DNA of 64,000 nt from Roseateles sp049532965 (GCF_049532965.1 NZ_CP186694.1:4464001-4528000); one strand, 5' to 3'. Positions 46,852-56,016 are shown, numbered from the stretch's first letter. Program-made: numbers and translations. Notes: a model not told the origin generated them from the sequence alone.

Positions 46852-47079
46852 ATGTCTCCGCTGATTCACAAGTCGATGACCTGGGCCATCGTCAGCTGCG
46901 TGATGCTGACCTCCGCCTGGCTGGCCAGTTCCGTCCAGGACAAGCACGACCGCGGCAGCTTCCGGGCCCGTCTTGCCGAGCAGCGCGTCGCGCCCGCTTC
47001 GCCCCCTGCCGTCGTGACGCCTGTCCAGGCGCAGCCGCAGCCCCAGGCCAAGGTGCAGTTGGCGTCCATCAAGCGCTGA
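46852..47079 (+). CDS. Small single-span membrane protein
   Basis: A 75-residue frame, MSPLIHKSMTWAIVSCVMLTSAW, whose residues 8-27 form a hydrophobic span, followed by a basic and then Ala/Pro/Gln-rich tail. It has no recognised family and a poor ribosome site. Its upstream region (46775-46805) holds a C-rich/G-rich repeat pattern like those at 55375 and 58501. Its stop overlaps the ArgP stop by 11 bases. Confidence 0.4.
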   Translation: MSPLIHKSMTWAIVSCVMLTSAWLASSVQDKHDRGSFRARLAEQRVAPASPPAVVTPVQAQPQPQAKVQLASIKR

Positions 47080-48037
47080 TCAGCGCCTCGCGCGCACCCC
47101 TGGCCAGCGCTTCACCAATCTGATCCAGCAAGGCGGGCGGCGTGCCGCCTTCCGCTCCGGCGCGCCCGTTTGACTGCCCGTCTGCGGGCGCCGTGTCGCC
47201 GCCCAGCTTCCACTGGTGCCAGTACAACGCCACGTCGACTTGCACCTCCGGCCGCAAGGTCACCAGCTGGCCGCTGGCCAGCAAAGGCCGCACTTGTAGC
47301 TCCGGCGCAACGCCGACCCCCCACCCCATCCGCACCGCGTTGACATAGCCCTCGCTTGATGGCACGTAGCGCGCGTTCAACCGCGCCGAGCGCACGCCCA
47401 TCGCCTGCCGGACCCATTGCTGCTGGGCGTCGTCCTTGCGGTTGAAGACGAGAAACGGCACCTGCGAGAAGTTGGCGGCGCCCAGCCCGTTGGGCAGCAC
47501 CCGGGCGGCGAAGTCCGGGCTGGCGATGGCGATGTAGCGCATCACGCCGAGTGGCTGGGCGATGCACCCCCGCAGCGCCTGCGGGACCGTCGTGACGCAG
47601 CCCAGCACCTCGCCCTGCCGCAGCCAGTCATGGGTGAAGTCCTGGTCGTCCACCACCAGCTCGAGTCCGAAGCCCTCGCGCAGTCCCCGTTGCACCAGCG
47701 GGTCGAGCGCCGGCAGCACCCAGGTCGCGAGGCTGTCCGCATTGACCGCGATCGGCAGCCGTTCCGTCTGGGCCGACTGCATGGCCAGTTCCCGCACCAC
47801 GTCTGACCGCAGGGCCGCGAGCTGGCGGGCATAACGCAGCAGGCGCTTGCCCGGCTCGGTCAATCGCAGGGGCCGGGAGCGGACCACCAGCAACTGACCC
47901 ACCTGCGCCTCCAGATTGCGCAGTCGCTGGGAAATGGCGCTCTGCGTGATCGCGAGCGTCTCGGCGGCACGCTCGAAGCTGCGCTCGTCCGCCAGTGCGG
48001 CCAGGCAGTCGAGCCCTGCGGCGTCCAGATCCTTCAT
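47069..48037 (-). CDS. argP: LysR-type regulator ArgP
   Basis: A 322-residue LysR regulator. The helix-turn-helix SFERAAETLAITQSAISQRLRNLEAQVG (20-47) and LVVRSRPLRLTEPGKRLLRYARQL match ArgP/LysG, which activates the arginine/lysine exporter gene when the amino acids are plentiful. The adjacent divergent argO-like gene supports this. The effector domain contains VVDDQDFTHDWLRQGEVLGCVTT, an ArgP hallmark. It is slightly longer than usual because of a Gly/Ala-rich insert near the C-terminus. Confidence 0.92.
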   Translation of the reverse strand: MKDLDAAGLDCLAALADERSFERAAETLAITQSAISQRLRNLEAQVGQLLVVRSRPLRLTEPGKRLLRYARQLAALRSDVVRELAMQSAQTERLPIAVNADSLATWVLPALDPLVQRGLREGFGLELVVDDQDFTHDWLRQGEVLGCVTTVPQALRGCIAQPLGVMRYIAIASPDFAARVLPNGLGAANFSQVPFLVFNRKDDAQQQWVRQAMGVRSARLNARYVPSSEGYVNAVRMGWGVGVAPELQVRPLLASGQLVTLRPEVQVDVALYWHQWKLGGDTAPADGQSNGRAGAEGGTPPALLDQIGEALARGAREALISA

Positions 48038-48061
48038 GGCGATGTGTCCCCGCGCCTGTTT

Positions 48062-48076
48062 ATTAGCATCACTAAT
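48062..48076. promoter_or_regulatory. ArgP binding site candidate
   Basis: ATTAG-N5-CTAAT, an inverted repeat that contains a LysR-type T-N11-A pattern. It lies in the AT-rich divergent gap between argP and argO, 25 bases before the argP ATG. Confidence 0.5.
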
Positions 48077-48196
48077 GTAGTCGCTGAGATATTAATGCCG
48101 CTTCATGAAATCGGGCGCTCTGTCCACAATCGCGCTCCACGACCCGCTCCTGGAGCGGATGGACACACTCGCCCCGCCTCGGACGCCGCCGATCCC

Positions 48197-48817
48197 ATGT
48201 CTTCCCCCAGCGCAGCCCTGTTGCAAGGCTGGCTCACCGGAGCCGGATTGATCGTTGCCATCGGCGCGCAGAACGCGCTGGTGCTGCGCCAGGGCCTGAT
48301 GAGGCAGCACGTGGCGCCGGTGGTGCTGGTCTGCGCGCTGTCGGACATGCTGCTGATCTGGCTGGGCGTCTTCGGCCTGGGCCGGTTGATTGCCTCGAGT
48401 CCGCTGCTGATGGAGGCCTTCCGCTGGGGCGGCGCGGCTTTCCTGCTTGCCTATGGCGCCAAAGCGGCACTGCGGGCGCTCTCGCCGCAGGCGGGACTGC
48501 AGGCGCAGGCCGGGACTGCCTCGCTGCCGGCGGTGCTGGGCAGCACGCTGGCCATGACCTATCTGAATCCGCATGTCTACCTGGACACGGTGGTGCTGCT
48601 GGGCACTGTCGGCGCCCAGCAGCCGGCAGGTCTTCAATTGCCGTTCGCGGCGGGCGCCTCGCTGGCGTCCTGGATGTGGTTCTCGCTGCTCGGCTTCGGT
48701 GCGGCGGCGGTGGCGGTGCCGTTGCGCCGTCCGGCGGTATGGCGCAGCATCGACGCCTTGATCGCCCTCGTGATGGCCATCCTGGGACTGCAGCTGATCC
48801 TGCGCCCGCTGGCCTGA
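48197..48817 (+). CDS. argO: LysE/ArgO-family amino acid exporter
   Basis: A 206-residue inner-membrane protein with six helices and the LysE signature GAGLIVAIGAQNALVLRQG near the N-terminus, followed by ALSDMLLIWLGVFGLG and LNPHVYLDTVVLLGTVG. It is the typical ArgO length and exports arginine or lysine. It is divergent from argP, its probable activator. ATG 48197 is chosen over an upstream frame because family members start close to the LLQGW helix. Confidence 0.9.
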   Translation: MSSPSAALLQGWLTGAGLIVAIGAQNALVLRQGLMRQHVAPVVLVCALSDMLLIWLGVFGLGRLIASSPLLMEAFRWGGAAFLLAYGAKAALRALSPQAGLQAQAGTASLPAVLGSTLAMTYLNPHVYLDTVVLLGTVGAQQPAGLQLPFAAGASLASWMWFSLLGFGAAAVAVPLRRPAVWRSIDALIALVMAILGLQLILRPLA

Positions 48818-48858
48818 GCCTGTCCCACGCGGAACCACAAGTTCATCTGGAGCTTTTC

Positions 48859-50184
48859 ATGAAGGTCATCGTCCTTGGCGCCGGCATCATCGGCATCCAC
48901 ACGGCCTGGTACCTGCTCGACCAGGGCCACGACGTCGTCGTCGTCGACCGGCAGCCCGACGCCGCGCTCGAGACAAGCTTCGCCAACGGCGCGCAGATCT
49001 CGGTCTGCTTCTGCGAGCCCTGGGCCAACGCGGGCGCCCCGTTCAAGGTCGCGAAGTGGCTGCTCAAGGACGATGCGCCGCTGCTGTTCCGCCCGCGGCT
49101 GGACCCGGCGCAGTGGCGCTGGGGTCTGTCCTTCCTGGGCCAGTGCACGACGGCCGCCTTCGAGCGCAACGTCGAGCAGCTCGTCCGACTGGGCCGCTAC
49201 AGCCATGAGTCGCTGCAGTCGCTCGTGGCCGCGACTGGCATCCAGTACAACCGCGTGCAGAAGGGCATCCTGCACTTCTTCGGCAGCGAGGCCGATTTCG
49301 AGGCCGGCGCGCAGGGCGCGGAGATCATGCGCCGCCACGGCGTGGACCGCCGGGTGCTGAGCCGCGAGGAAGTGCTGGCGATCGAGCCGGCGCTGCGCTC
49401 GGCGCAGCATGCGGTCTTCGGCGGTACCTACACGCCGAGCGACGAGTCCGGCGACGCGCGCGTCTTCACGCAGGCGCTGGCGAAGCTCGCCGAGCAGCGC
49501 GGCGCACGGTTCCTGTGGAACCACGACATCCTGGCGCTGCAGCCGCAGGGCGGTGCGCAGGGCACCGAGGTCGCCGGCGTGCAGATCCGGTCGCGAGAGA
49601 CCGGCCAATCGCAATGGCTCAAGGGCGACGCCTATGTCGTCGCGCTGGCGTCGTACGCGCCGGGGCTGACGAAGCCGCTGGGCGAGCACCTCAACATCTA
49701 TCCGGCCAAGGGCTACTCGGCCACGCTGCGGCTGAAGAAGCCCGAGCAGGCCAGCACCGTCAGCCTGCTGGACGATGCGCGCAAGATCGCGATCTCCCGG
49801 CTGGGTGACCACGTCCGCATCGCCGGCACGGCCGAGATGGCGGGCCTGGACACCAGCCTGGACAGCCCCACGTCGAAGGTCCGCTGCGAATCGCTGGTGC
49901 GCCGCTACGAGGAACTGTTCCCCGGCGTCGCCGATCTCTCCGAGCCGAACTTCTGGACCGGCCTGCGTCCGAGCACGCCGACCAACGTGCCCTACATCGG
50001 CCGCAGCCAGAAGGCGTCCAACCTGTGGATCAACGCCGGCCACGGCACGCTGGGCTGGACGCACGGCGCCGGCTCCGGCCGCGCGCTGGCCGAGCTGATG
50101 AGCGGCCAGCGGCCCGCGCTGGACTTCGCCTTCTACGGCGACGCGCTGCCGGCCAAGCCGGTGCGGAGCCTGCAGGCCGCCTGA
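48859..50184 (+). CDS. dadA: D-amino acid dehydrogenase small subunit
   Basis: A 441-residue FAD enzyme of the DadA family, oxidising D-amino acids to keto acids at the membrane. The FAD-binding N-terminus is VIVLGAGIIGIHTAWYLLDQGHDVVVVDR. Conserved segments are ETSFANGAQISVCFCEPWAN and the C-terminal RPSTPTNVPYIG and GHGTLGWTHGAGSG. A TGGAG site precedes ATG 48859. It lies 41 bases after argO on the same strand and is possibly cotranscribed; basic amino acid catabolism is a plausible link. Confidence 0.92.
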   Translation: MKVIVLGAGIIGIHTAWYLLDQGHDVVVVDRQPDAALETSFANGAQISVCFCEPWANAGAPFKVAKWLLKDDAPLLFRPRLDPAQWRWGLSFLGQCTTAAFERNVEQLVRLGRYSHESLQSLVAATGIQYNRVQKGILHFFGSEADFEAGAQGAEIMRRHGVDRRVLSREEVLAIEPALRSAQHAVFGGTYTPSDESGDARVFTQALAKLAEQRGARFLWNHDILALQPQGGAQGTEVAGVQIRSRETGQSQWLKGDAYVVALASYAPGLTKPLGEHLNIYPAKGYSATLRLKKPEQASTVSLLDDARKIAISRLGDHVRIAGTAEMAGLDTSLDSPTSKVRCESLVRRYEELFPGVADLSEPNFWTGLRPSTPTNVPYIGRSQKASNLWINAGHGTLGWTHGAGSGRALAELMSGQRPALDFAFYGDALPAKPVRSLQAA

Positions 50185-50225
50185 CCCGGCGACCCGCCAT
50201 GGACGCGCAGGGAGCGGGGCGCGGC

Positions 50226-50231
50226 TAGAAT
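50226..50231 (+). promoter_or_regulatory. Putative -10 box before the Hsp70-like gene
   Basis: TAGAAT, 30 bases before ATG 50261, with the same hexamer as at 21740. The -35 is unclear. Confidence 0.45.
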
Positions 50232-50260
50232 CCGCGCCCTTTTCGCATTTCCGCCGCGCC

Positions 50261-51589
50261 ATGTCCTCCTCGTCCTCCGGCCTGCCGCGCGATTTCTGCG
50301 CGATCGACTTCGGCACCTCCAACTCGGCGGTCGCCATCCCCGATGCCGAGCGCCCCGGCGCGATGCGCCTGGTGCCGCTCGAGGACAGCCACGTGACGAT
50401 GCCGACGGCGGTCTTCTATTTCGCCGAAGGCCGCCATGACGCGGACGGTCCGCCACGCGCGTTCGGCCGGGCGGCGCTGGGGGCCTACGTCGAAGGCATC
50501 GACGGGCGGCTGATGCGGTCGATGAAGAGCATCCTCGGCTCCAGCCTGATCGAGCAGGTGACCGACGTGGGCGGCGGGCGCGGCGTGAAGTACTTCGACA
50601 TGCTCGCGGGCTATCTGAAGCGGCTGCGCAAGCAGGCCGGCGCTCGGGCGTCGGGTGGGCATGAGCCGCGGCGCGTCGTGCTCGGCCGGCCGGTCTACTT
50701 CGTCGATGGCGAGCCCGAACGCGACGCGGCCGCGCAGGCATCGCTGGCCGCCGCCGCCCGGGCGGTCGGCTTCGAGGACGTGCATTTCCAGTTCGAACCG
50801 ATCGCCGCGGCCTTCGACTTCGAGCAGCAGGCGGACCGCGAGCAACTGGTACTGGTGGCCGACATCGGCGGCGGTACCTCGGACTTCTCGCTGGTGCGCG
50901 TCGGGCCGGAGCGCATCGCGCGGCTGGACCGCCGCGACGACATCCTCGCCAACCACGGCGTCCACATCGCCGGCACCGACTTCGACCGACACATCGAGCT
51001 GACCAGCATCCTGCGCGAATTCGGCTACCGCGCGCTGGGACCGGCCAGGCCGGGCCAGCCGCCGCGCGAGGTGCCCAGCGGCATCTACTTCGACCTCGCG
51101 ACCTGGCACCTGATCAACACCTGCTACAGCCCGCAGCGGATGCTGGAACTGCGCGGCATGAAGACCTTCTATGGCGACGCCCGCCATCACCAGCGGCTCA
51201 TGACCGTGCTGGAGGAACGGCTGGGGCATGAACTGGCCAATCGCGCCGAGGACGCCAAGATCGAGGTTGCCGGCGGCGGCGGTTGCACGATCGACCTGGG
51301 GCTCATCGAATCGGGCCTCACGGTGGCCCTGTCCGAGACCGCGGCGGTCGAGGCGCTGCGCGGCGACATCGAGCGCATCGCACAGGCCGGCCGGGAGACC
51401 GTCGAGCGCGCAGGATTGAAGCCGTCGGACGTCGATGCGCTGTACTTCACCGGCGGTTCCACGGGCCTGCGCCTGCTGGCCGATCGCATCGCGTCGGATT
51501 ACCCGGAAGCCCGGCCGGTGATGGGCGATCGATTCGCCTCCGTCGCGACCGGATTGGGGCTGCATGCGGCGCAGCTGTTCGCTGCGTGA
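50261..51589 (+). CDS. YegD-like Hsp70-family protein
   Basis: A 442-residue actin-fold ATPase without the DnaK substrate-binding domain. Phosphate 1 loop AIDFGTSNSAVAI, connect-1/phosphate 2 ADIGGGTSDFSLV and the adenosine motif FTGGSTGLRLL are all present. E. coli YegD is an uncharacterised Hsp70 relative of similar length. A J-protein or client is not apparent. A palindromic hairpin follows the stop. Confidence 0.88.
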   Translation: MSSSSSGLPRDFCAIDFGTSNSAVAIPDAERPGAMRLVPLEDSHVTMPTAVFYFAEGRHDADGPPRAFGRAALGAYVEGIDGRLMRSMKSILGSSLIEQVTDVGGGRGVKYFDMLAGYLKRLRKQAGARASGGHEPRRVVLGRPVYFVDGEPERDAAAQASLAAAARAVGFEDVHFQFEPIAAAFDFEQQADREQLVLVADIGGGTSDFSLVRVGPERIARLDRRDDILANHGVHIAGTDFDRHIELTSILREFGYRALGPARPGQPPREVPSGIYFDLATWHLINTCYSPQRMLELRGMKTFYGDARHHQRLMTVLEERLGHELANRAEDAKIEVAGGGGCTIDLGLIESGLTVALSETAAVEALRGDIERIAQAGRETVERAGLKPSDVDALYFTGGSTGLRLLADRIASDYPEARPVMGDRFASVATGLGLHAAQLFAA

Positions 51590-51605
51590 TTCCGACGCGC
51601 TGAAA

Positions 51606-51624
51606 CCTCGGGATCACCCCGAGG
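51606..51624 (+). terminator. Hairpin after the Hsp70-like gene
   Basis: CCTCGGG (51606-51612) pairs with CCCGAGG (51618-51624) around five bases, 17 bases after the stop. The following bases are CTTGACC, only a short T-stretch. Confidence 0.5.
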
Positions 51625-51792
51625 CTTGACCTCGGTCATCGGAAGAGGGCGCTGCTAGATTGCCGCTTCCCTGGTTCTTCACGGTGCCGATACATGCTCC
51701 TGGCTCGCGCTTCATCGCTCTCGCGGCGCCCCTCCTCGCGTCCATCGTCCCGTTCGTCGACACGCGGGCCGCTGGTGCCGACGGCGCTGGCC

Positions 51793-54264
51793 ATGCGTGC
51801 CGCCTTCGGCGTTCTCAGCGTTCTCGGTGCTTGCAGCGCCGCCGCGGCGCCGGTCCCGGAAGACGCGGCGACCACCACGCCGCTCCTTTCCGCAGCGACG
51901 CTCGCGCAGGTCTATCAACAGCCATCCGCGGCGGTGCGCGCGGTGCTGGACGCGAAAGCGCTGCCTGTGTTCCAGGTCTCGCCGGATCAGCGCACGCTGG
52001 CGATCGTCACGCCGCGCAAGGTCCGCGCGATCGCGGAGCTGGCCCGGCCGGTGCTGCGCCAGGCGGGCCTGCGCTACGACCCCGCCACGGACAGCCCGCA
52101 ATTGATCACGCCGATCGAGGCGCTGTCGCTGCGCGCGCTGCCGGAGGGGGCCGAGCGCGCCGTGGCGTTGCCCGCGGGCGGCGACTTTCATGAGCTGCGC
52201 TTCTCGCCGGACGGCCGGCGCTTCCTGCTGAACCGGCGCACCGATTCCGCGGTGGAGCTGTGGGTCGGGGACGTGGCGACCGGCCGGCTCCAGGCGGTGC
52301 CGCAGGTGAAGCTGCACACGATGCTCGAGAAGGACATCGTGTGGCTCAACGAGCGCGAGGTCCTCGCGCTGACGGTGCCGCCGGCCCGAGGCCCGGCACC
52401 CATGTTCAGCGCGCCGACGGGGCCGGCGATCCAGGAATCGATCGGTCGCTTGTCGCCCGAGCGCACGCAGCAGGACCTGCTCGCCAACGCGCAGGACGCG
52501 GCCGTCTTCGCGCACCACGCGACCTCGCAGCTGGCGCGCATCGACCTGGACAGCGGCGTCGTGCGCCCGGTCGGTGAGCCCGCGGTGTTCAGCCACCTCG
52601 AGGCGCTCGGCACGGCCGGCAAGGTGCTGACGATGCGGCTGCTGGAGCCGTTCAGCTATCAGGTGGGCTGGGACGACTTCGCCGCCCAGGCGGAGGTCCG
52701 CGGCCTGGATGGCCAGGTCGCCGTCATCGGGCGCAAGCGGCTGAAGGAAGGGGTGCCGGTCGAAGGCGTCGTCGCCGGACCCCGGCATTTCTTTGCATCG
52801 CCCGGCGCGGACGATGCGGTGTATTGGGTCGAGGCCCTCGATGGTGGCGATTCGCGCGCCGTGGTGCCGCATCGCGAGCGGTTGATGCGGTTGGATCCGC
52901 CTTATACCGGCGAAGCGCGCGAGGTGCACCGCGTCGCGCAGCGGCTGGCGCGGCTCGACTTCCTGGAGGGCGGCGGGCAGGCGCTGGTCCAGGATTTCGA
53001 CCGTTCGCGGATGCGGACCTCGACCGAGCTGGTCACGATGAATGGCCAGGCACCGGCGCAGCGGCTGCTCGAGCGCTCCGTGCGCGACCGGTACCGGGAC
53101 CCCGGCACGCCGGTGAGCCGCATGCAGGCGACCGGTCGCGCGGTGGTGAGGGTGGACGACGGCGCGATCTGGTACTTCGGCACCGGCGCGAGCCCCGAGG
53201 GGGACAAGCCGTTCCTGGACCGCCTCACGCTGGCGGACAACAAGAAGTCGCGGCTCTTCCAATCCGGCGCGGCGGTGAATGGCGCCGATCCGATCCATGA
53301 CGAGCGACCCCTCGCGGTGCTCGATGCGGCCGGCTCACAGGTGCTGACCGTGCGCGAAAGCCAGAGCGAGCCGGGCAACGTGATGCTGCGCCGCGGCGCC
53401 TCCTTGGCCGATCGGACGCCGTTGACCGACGTGCGCGATCCCACGCCGCAGCTGCGCGAGATCCGGCGCGAATTCGTCCGCTTCAAACGCGCCGATGGCG
53501 TCGAGCTGTCCTTCTGGCTCTACAAGCCCCCCGGCCATCGGGATGGCGAGCGTCGACCGACGCTGGTGTGGGCTTATCCGCTCGAGTACACCGACGCTTC
53601 GACGGCAGGGCAGGTGAGCGGCTCCAGCAACCGCTTCACCACCTTCGGCGGACCGAGTCCGCTGATGCTGCTGCTCGACGGCTACGTCGTGCTGATGGAC
53701 GCCACGATGCCGGTGGTCGGCGATCCCAAGACGGTGAACGACAGCTTCATCGCGCAGATCACGGCCAACGCACAGGCGATCATCGATCAGGCCGTGGCGC
53801 TGGGCGTCAGCGATCGCGAGCACATGGCCGTCGGCGGCCACAGCTATGGTGCCTTCATGACCGCCAACCTGCTCGCGCACACCGACCTCTTCAAGGCGGG
53901 CATTGCGCGCAGCGGCGCCTACAACCGCAGCCTGACGCCGTTCGGGTTCCAGAGCGAGCGCCGCACCTATTGGGAAGCCCAGGCGGTGTATCAGACGCTC
54001 TCGCCCTTCAACTACGCGGACCGGCTGAAGGAGCCGCTGCTGCTGATCCATGGCGAGGCGGACAACAACTCGGGCACCTTCCCGATGCAGAGCGCGCGGC
54101 TGTACCAGGCCCTGGCCGGTACCGGCGGCGCGGTGCGCCACGTGTCGCTGCCATTCGAGTCGCACGGCTACTCGGCGCGCGAATCGGTGGGGCACACGCT
54201 GTGGGAAATGAGCGAGTGGATGAAGCGCCACGTCGGCCCCGGCGAGGCGCTGCCATCGCGCTGA
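51793..54264 (+). CDS. S9-family serine peptidase (prolyl oligopeptidase type), secreted
   Basis: An 823-residue protein with a signal peptide (FGVLSVLGACSAAAAP) cut near residue 20. The N-terminal part is a predicted beta-propeller (for example LRFSPDGRRFLLNRRTDSAVELWVGD). The C-terminal alpha/beta-hydrolase domain has the nucleophile GGHSYGAFM (Ser about 684), Asp in LIHGEADNN, and His in ESHGYSAR. Such enzymes cleave peptides or dipeptides in the periplasm. The ATG at 51793 is preferred for the signal peptide; the open frame reaches back to 51694. Confidence 0.88.
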   Translation: MRAAFGVLSVLGACSAAAAPVPEDAATTTPLLSAATLAQVYQQPSAAVRAVLDAKALPVFQVSPDQRTLAIVTPRKVRAIAELARPVLRQAGLRYDPATDSPQLITPIEALSLRALPEGAERAVALPAGGDFHELRFSPDGRRFLLNRRTDSAVELWVGDVATGRLQAVPQVKLHTMLEKDIVWLNEREVLALTVPPARGPAPMFSAPTGPAIQESIGRLSPERTQQDLLANAQDAAVFAHHATSQLARIDLDSGVVRPVGEPAVFSHLEALGTAGKVLTMRLLEPFSYQVGWDDFAAQAEVRGLDGQVAVIGRKRLKEGVPVEGVVAGPRHFFASPGADDAVYWVEALDGGDSRAVVPHRERLMRLDPPYTGEAREVHRVAQRLARLDFLEGGGQALVQDFDRSRMRTSTELVTMNGQAPAQRLLERSVRDRYRDPGTPVSRMQATGRAVVRVDDGAIWYFGTGASPEGDKPFLDRLTLADNKKSRLFQSGAAVNGADPIHDERPLAVLDAAGSQVLTVRESQSEPGNVMLRRGASLADRTPLTDVRDPTPQLREIRREFVRFKRADGVELSFWLYKPPGHRDGERRPTLVWAYPLEYTDASTAGQVSGSSNRFTTFGGPSPLMLLLDGYVVLMDATMPVVGDPKTVNDSFIAQITANAQAIIDQAVALGVSDREHMAVGGHSYGAFMTANLLAHTDLFKAGIARSGAYNRSLTPFGFQSERRTYWEAQAVYQTLSPFNYADRLKEPLLLIHGEADNNSGTFPMQSARLYQALAGTGGAVRHVSLPFESHGYSARESVGHTLWEMSEWMKRHVGPGEALPSR

Positions 54265-54361
54265 GATCGGCGCGGCATGGGCGCGTCCTCATGCCGCTCC
54301 TTCCGCGACCACGTCAGCGATCCACCTCGCCGTTACCTGAGCGGTTTCTTCCGATGGTCCT

Positions 54362-55159
54362 TCAGCGCTGACGGCGAGGCGGTGGCCCGCCACGTCGCGG
54401 GCCGCCGGACCGCTGCGGCTTCACGGCCGGCCGCGGCCGCGACACGTCCGCCAGCAGCAGCGTGGCGCGCACCAGGCTCTCGACCGCCTCATCGAGTTCC
54501 TCCGGCGGCTCCAGGCTTTCGATCTCCTCGAGCAGCGCCTCGGCGTCCTCCAGGTCCTCGGGGTCCAGGTGCATGTAGAGCTGCGCCAGCGGCTCGGTCA
54601 GCTGCGACTCGTCCAGGTTCATCAGTGCCGGGAACAGGTCCGCCGCCAGCGCGAAGCCGGCGACCCACGGCAGCACGGTCTCGGACGGCGACGCCTCCTC
54701 GTCGAGTTCGAAGACCCAGGGATCGAACCATTGGCGGTCCGCGATCGCCTGCTTGAGCTCCCGTTCGCGCCGCTGCACGAGCTGCAACAGCGGCTGCGCG
54801 TCGTAGCGGGCAGGGGCGGGACGGCCTTCTTCGGAGTCGAGCACCCAGCGCCACCAGTCGGACAGCGGCACCGGCTTGGGTTGCAGGATCAGCGCCGCGA
54901 GGAAGCCGTCGAGCATCGACACGTCCAGCGGTTCGAGCGGCGCGGGCACCTCGTCAAGCAGCGATTGCAGTTCGTCGAGGTCGTCGTCGCTCCAGGCTTC
55001 GGGCGGGGTACTGGGCACGGGGGCCTCTGCCGTCCGGGGCTGCGCCAGCTGCTGCGGCCGTGCGCCCTGCATCGGCGCTCCGGGCTTGCCGGGCGTGCGC
55101 GGAGTCTTGGCGGCAGGCGGGCGAGGCCCGGCTTTGCGTGGAGGCTTGGACGCGGTCAT
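54362..55159 (-). CDS. UPF0149 (YecA/YgfB) family protein
   Basis: A 265-residue protein. The first 50 residues are Lys/Pro/Arg-rich and low complexity. The rest is the YgfB-like helical domain: ALLDEVPAPLEPLDVSMLDGFLAAL-type motif, then FDPWVFELDEEA, LPWVAGFALAADLFPALMNL and EALLEEIESLEPPEEL. Function is unknown. The C-terminal PRRGGPPPRRQR is basic. Confidence 0.85.
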   Translation of the reverse strand: MTASKPPRKAGPRPPAAKTPRTPGKPGAPMQGARPQQLAQPRTAEAPVPSTPPEAWSDDDLDELQSLLDEVPAPLEPLDVSMLDGFLAALILQPKPVPLSDWWRWVLDSEEGRPAPARYDAQPLLQLVQRRERELKQAIADRQWFDPWVFELDEEASPSETVLPWVAGFALAADLFPALMNLDESQLTEPLAQLYMHLDPEDLEDAEALLEEIESLEPPEELDEAVESLVRATLLLADVSRPRPAVKPQRSGGPRRGGPPPRRQR

Positions 55160-55427
55160 GGGGCGCGATTATCCCGGGCGCATAGGCCGGTGCCGCCATC
55201 CGCTGCGGGCATCCTCTCGTCCCGCATGAGGACGAGTGCTGTCGTGCCCGGGCACGCCATCTGCGCGGTGGCTTTTGTCTGCCAGCGAACCAAAGTCATG
55301 CATTGGGCGCCGAACCTTCTCGCCCTTTCCGCAATGCGGTGTCGCGCTTACACCTGCTGACTATTTTTCGCGTGTATCCCACCTTGAGGGGATGCCCCTC
55401 CCTCAGGGTTCGCCCTAGAGTCCACCT
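55160..55427. promoter_or_regulatory. Intergenic region with C/G-rich regulatory block
   Basis: No gene is recognised. The segment 55375-55421 holds a patterned block: TATCCC, then CTTGAGGGG, ATGCCCCTCCCTCAGGG and CCCTAGAGT. TAGAGT at 55416-55421 could be a -10 box. A similar order of blocks occurs upstream of the subtilase on the minus strand (58501-58560). It probably drives the RNA at 55428. Confidence 0.45.
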
Positions 55428-55540
55428 CACGCCCACCAACGGCGCGGCCCTCCGGGCCCCGATGGCAGGCACCGATCCCAACGACGTCCTTTCTAGGACT
55501 TGCAACGCCCGGTCAGCTCGCTGGTCGGGCGTCCTTTTTT
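55428..55540 (+). ncRNA. Candidate small RNA, about 110 nt
   Basis: Transcription from the -10-like TAGAGT (55416) to the terminator at 55540 would give about 113 nucleotides with no convincing reading frame. Internal hairpins include CGGCCCTCCGGGCCCCG and GTCC-TTTCTA-GGAC. It ends in a strong stem with a T6 tail. It resembles no RNA family I can name. Start and function are inferred. Confidence 0.4.
55505..55540 (+). terminator. Rho-independent terminator on the plus strand
   Basis: ACGCCCG (55505-55511) pairs with CGGGCGT (55526-55532), with an inner CAGC/GCTG stem, and is followed by CCTTTTTT. It has no upstream protein gene on its strand, which is why a small RNA is proposed. Confidence 0.7.
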
Positions 55541-55587
55541 GTGGGTCGTGGTTTGTAGACCGTGGCCTGTGGGCCGCGATGGGGCGG

Positions 55588-56007
55588 TCAATTTGCCGGC
55601 GCGGGCTCGTCGCGTTGAACGCTCAGCACCTGGCAGGTGGCCAGCGCCGCCCGCAATTGCTGGGCGGTCAGTTCAGCGACGAGCAATGGCCGATCGCCGA
55701 TGGATTCGGCTTCAGCGCCCGCGGCGGTCAGGGCCTGCCGTACGTGGGCGAGGGGCGCCGGTCCCGGCTTGAGCCTGAGCAACACTCGCGCCGGACGGCC
55801 GGGAGACCGGTCCAGCGCCTGAAGCAGCGCGTCTGCGCCTTCTATCGATGCCATGGCGCACTCCTCGCCGTTTGTCGCCGGAGCCGCCGCAGGCGCGCCG
55901 GCCACCGCGCGGTCTCCGCCGACCAGCGCCGAGGCCGTGCCCATCAGGGCGGCGGCCAGGCATGCCGGTATGCGGAACGAGGACCAGCGCGATGACCGGT
56001 GCTCCAT
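55588..56007 (-). CDS. Secreted protein resembling a subtilase prodomain (possible protease inhibitor)
   Basis: A 139-residue protein with a signal sequence (SFRIPACLAAALMGTASALV). The mature part, PARVLLRLKPG...LTAAGAEAESIGDRPLLVAELTAQQLRAALATCQVLSVQRD, resembles the segment just before the catalytic domain of the neighbouring subtilase (RVIARL..., LRARGADAVEALPDTSLVVMEVNAAQLDELVAQGDVAALMED). Such I9-like folds act as intramolecular chaperones and inhibitors of subtilases. The gene starts nine bases after the protease stop with an AGGTGAGG site overlapping that stop, so it is coupled to it. The inhibitor role is inference from likeness and position. Confidence 0.6.
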   Translation of the reverse strand: MEHRSSRWSSFRIPACLAAALMGTASALVGGDRAVAGAPAAAPATNGEECAMASIEGADALLQALDRSPGRPARVLLRLKPGPAPLAHVRQALTAAGAEAESIGDRPLLVAELTAQQLRAALATCQVLSVQRDEPAPAN

Positions 56008-56016
56008 GGCCTCACC

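Noticed and set aside
55500..55540. tRNA-like fold at 55.5 kb
   Set aside because: There is no anticodon arm or CCA-type 3' end; the stem and T-run form a terminator.
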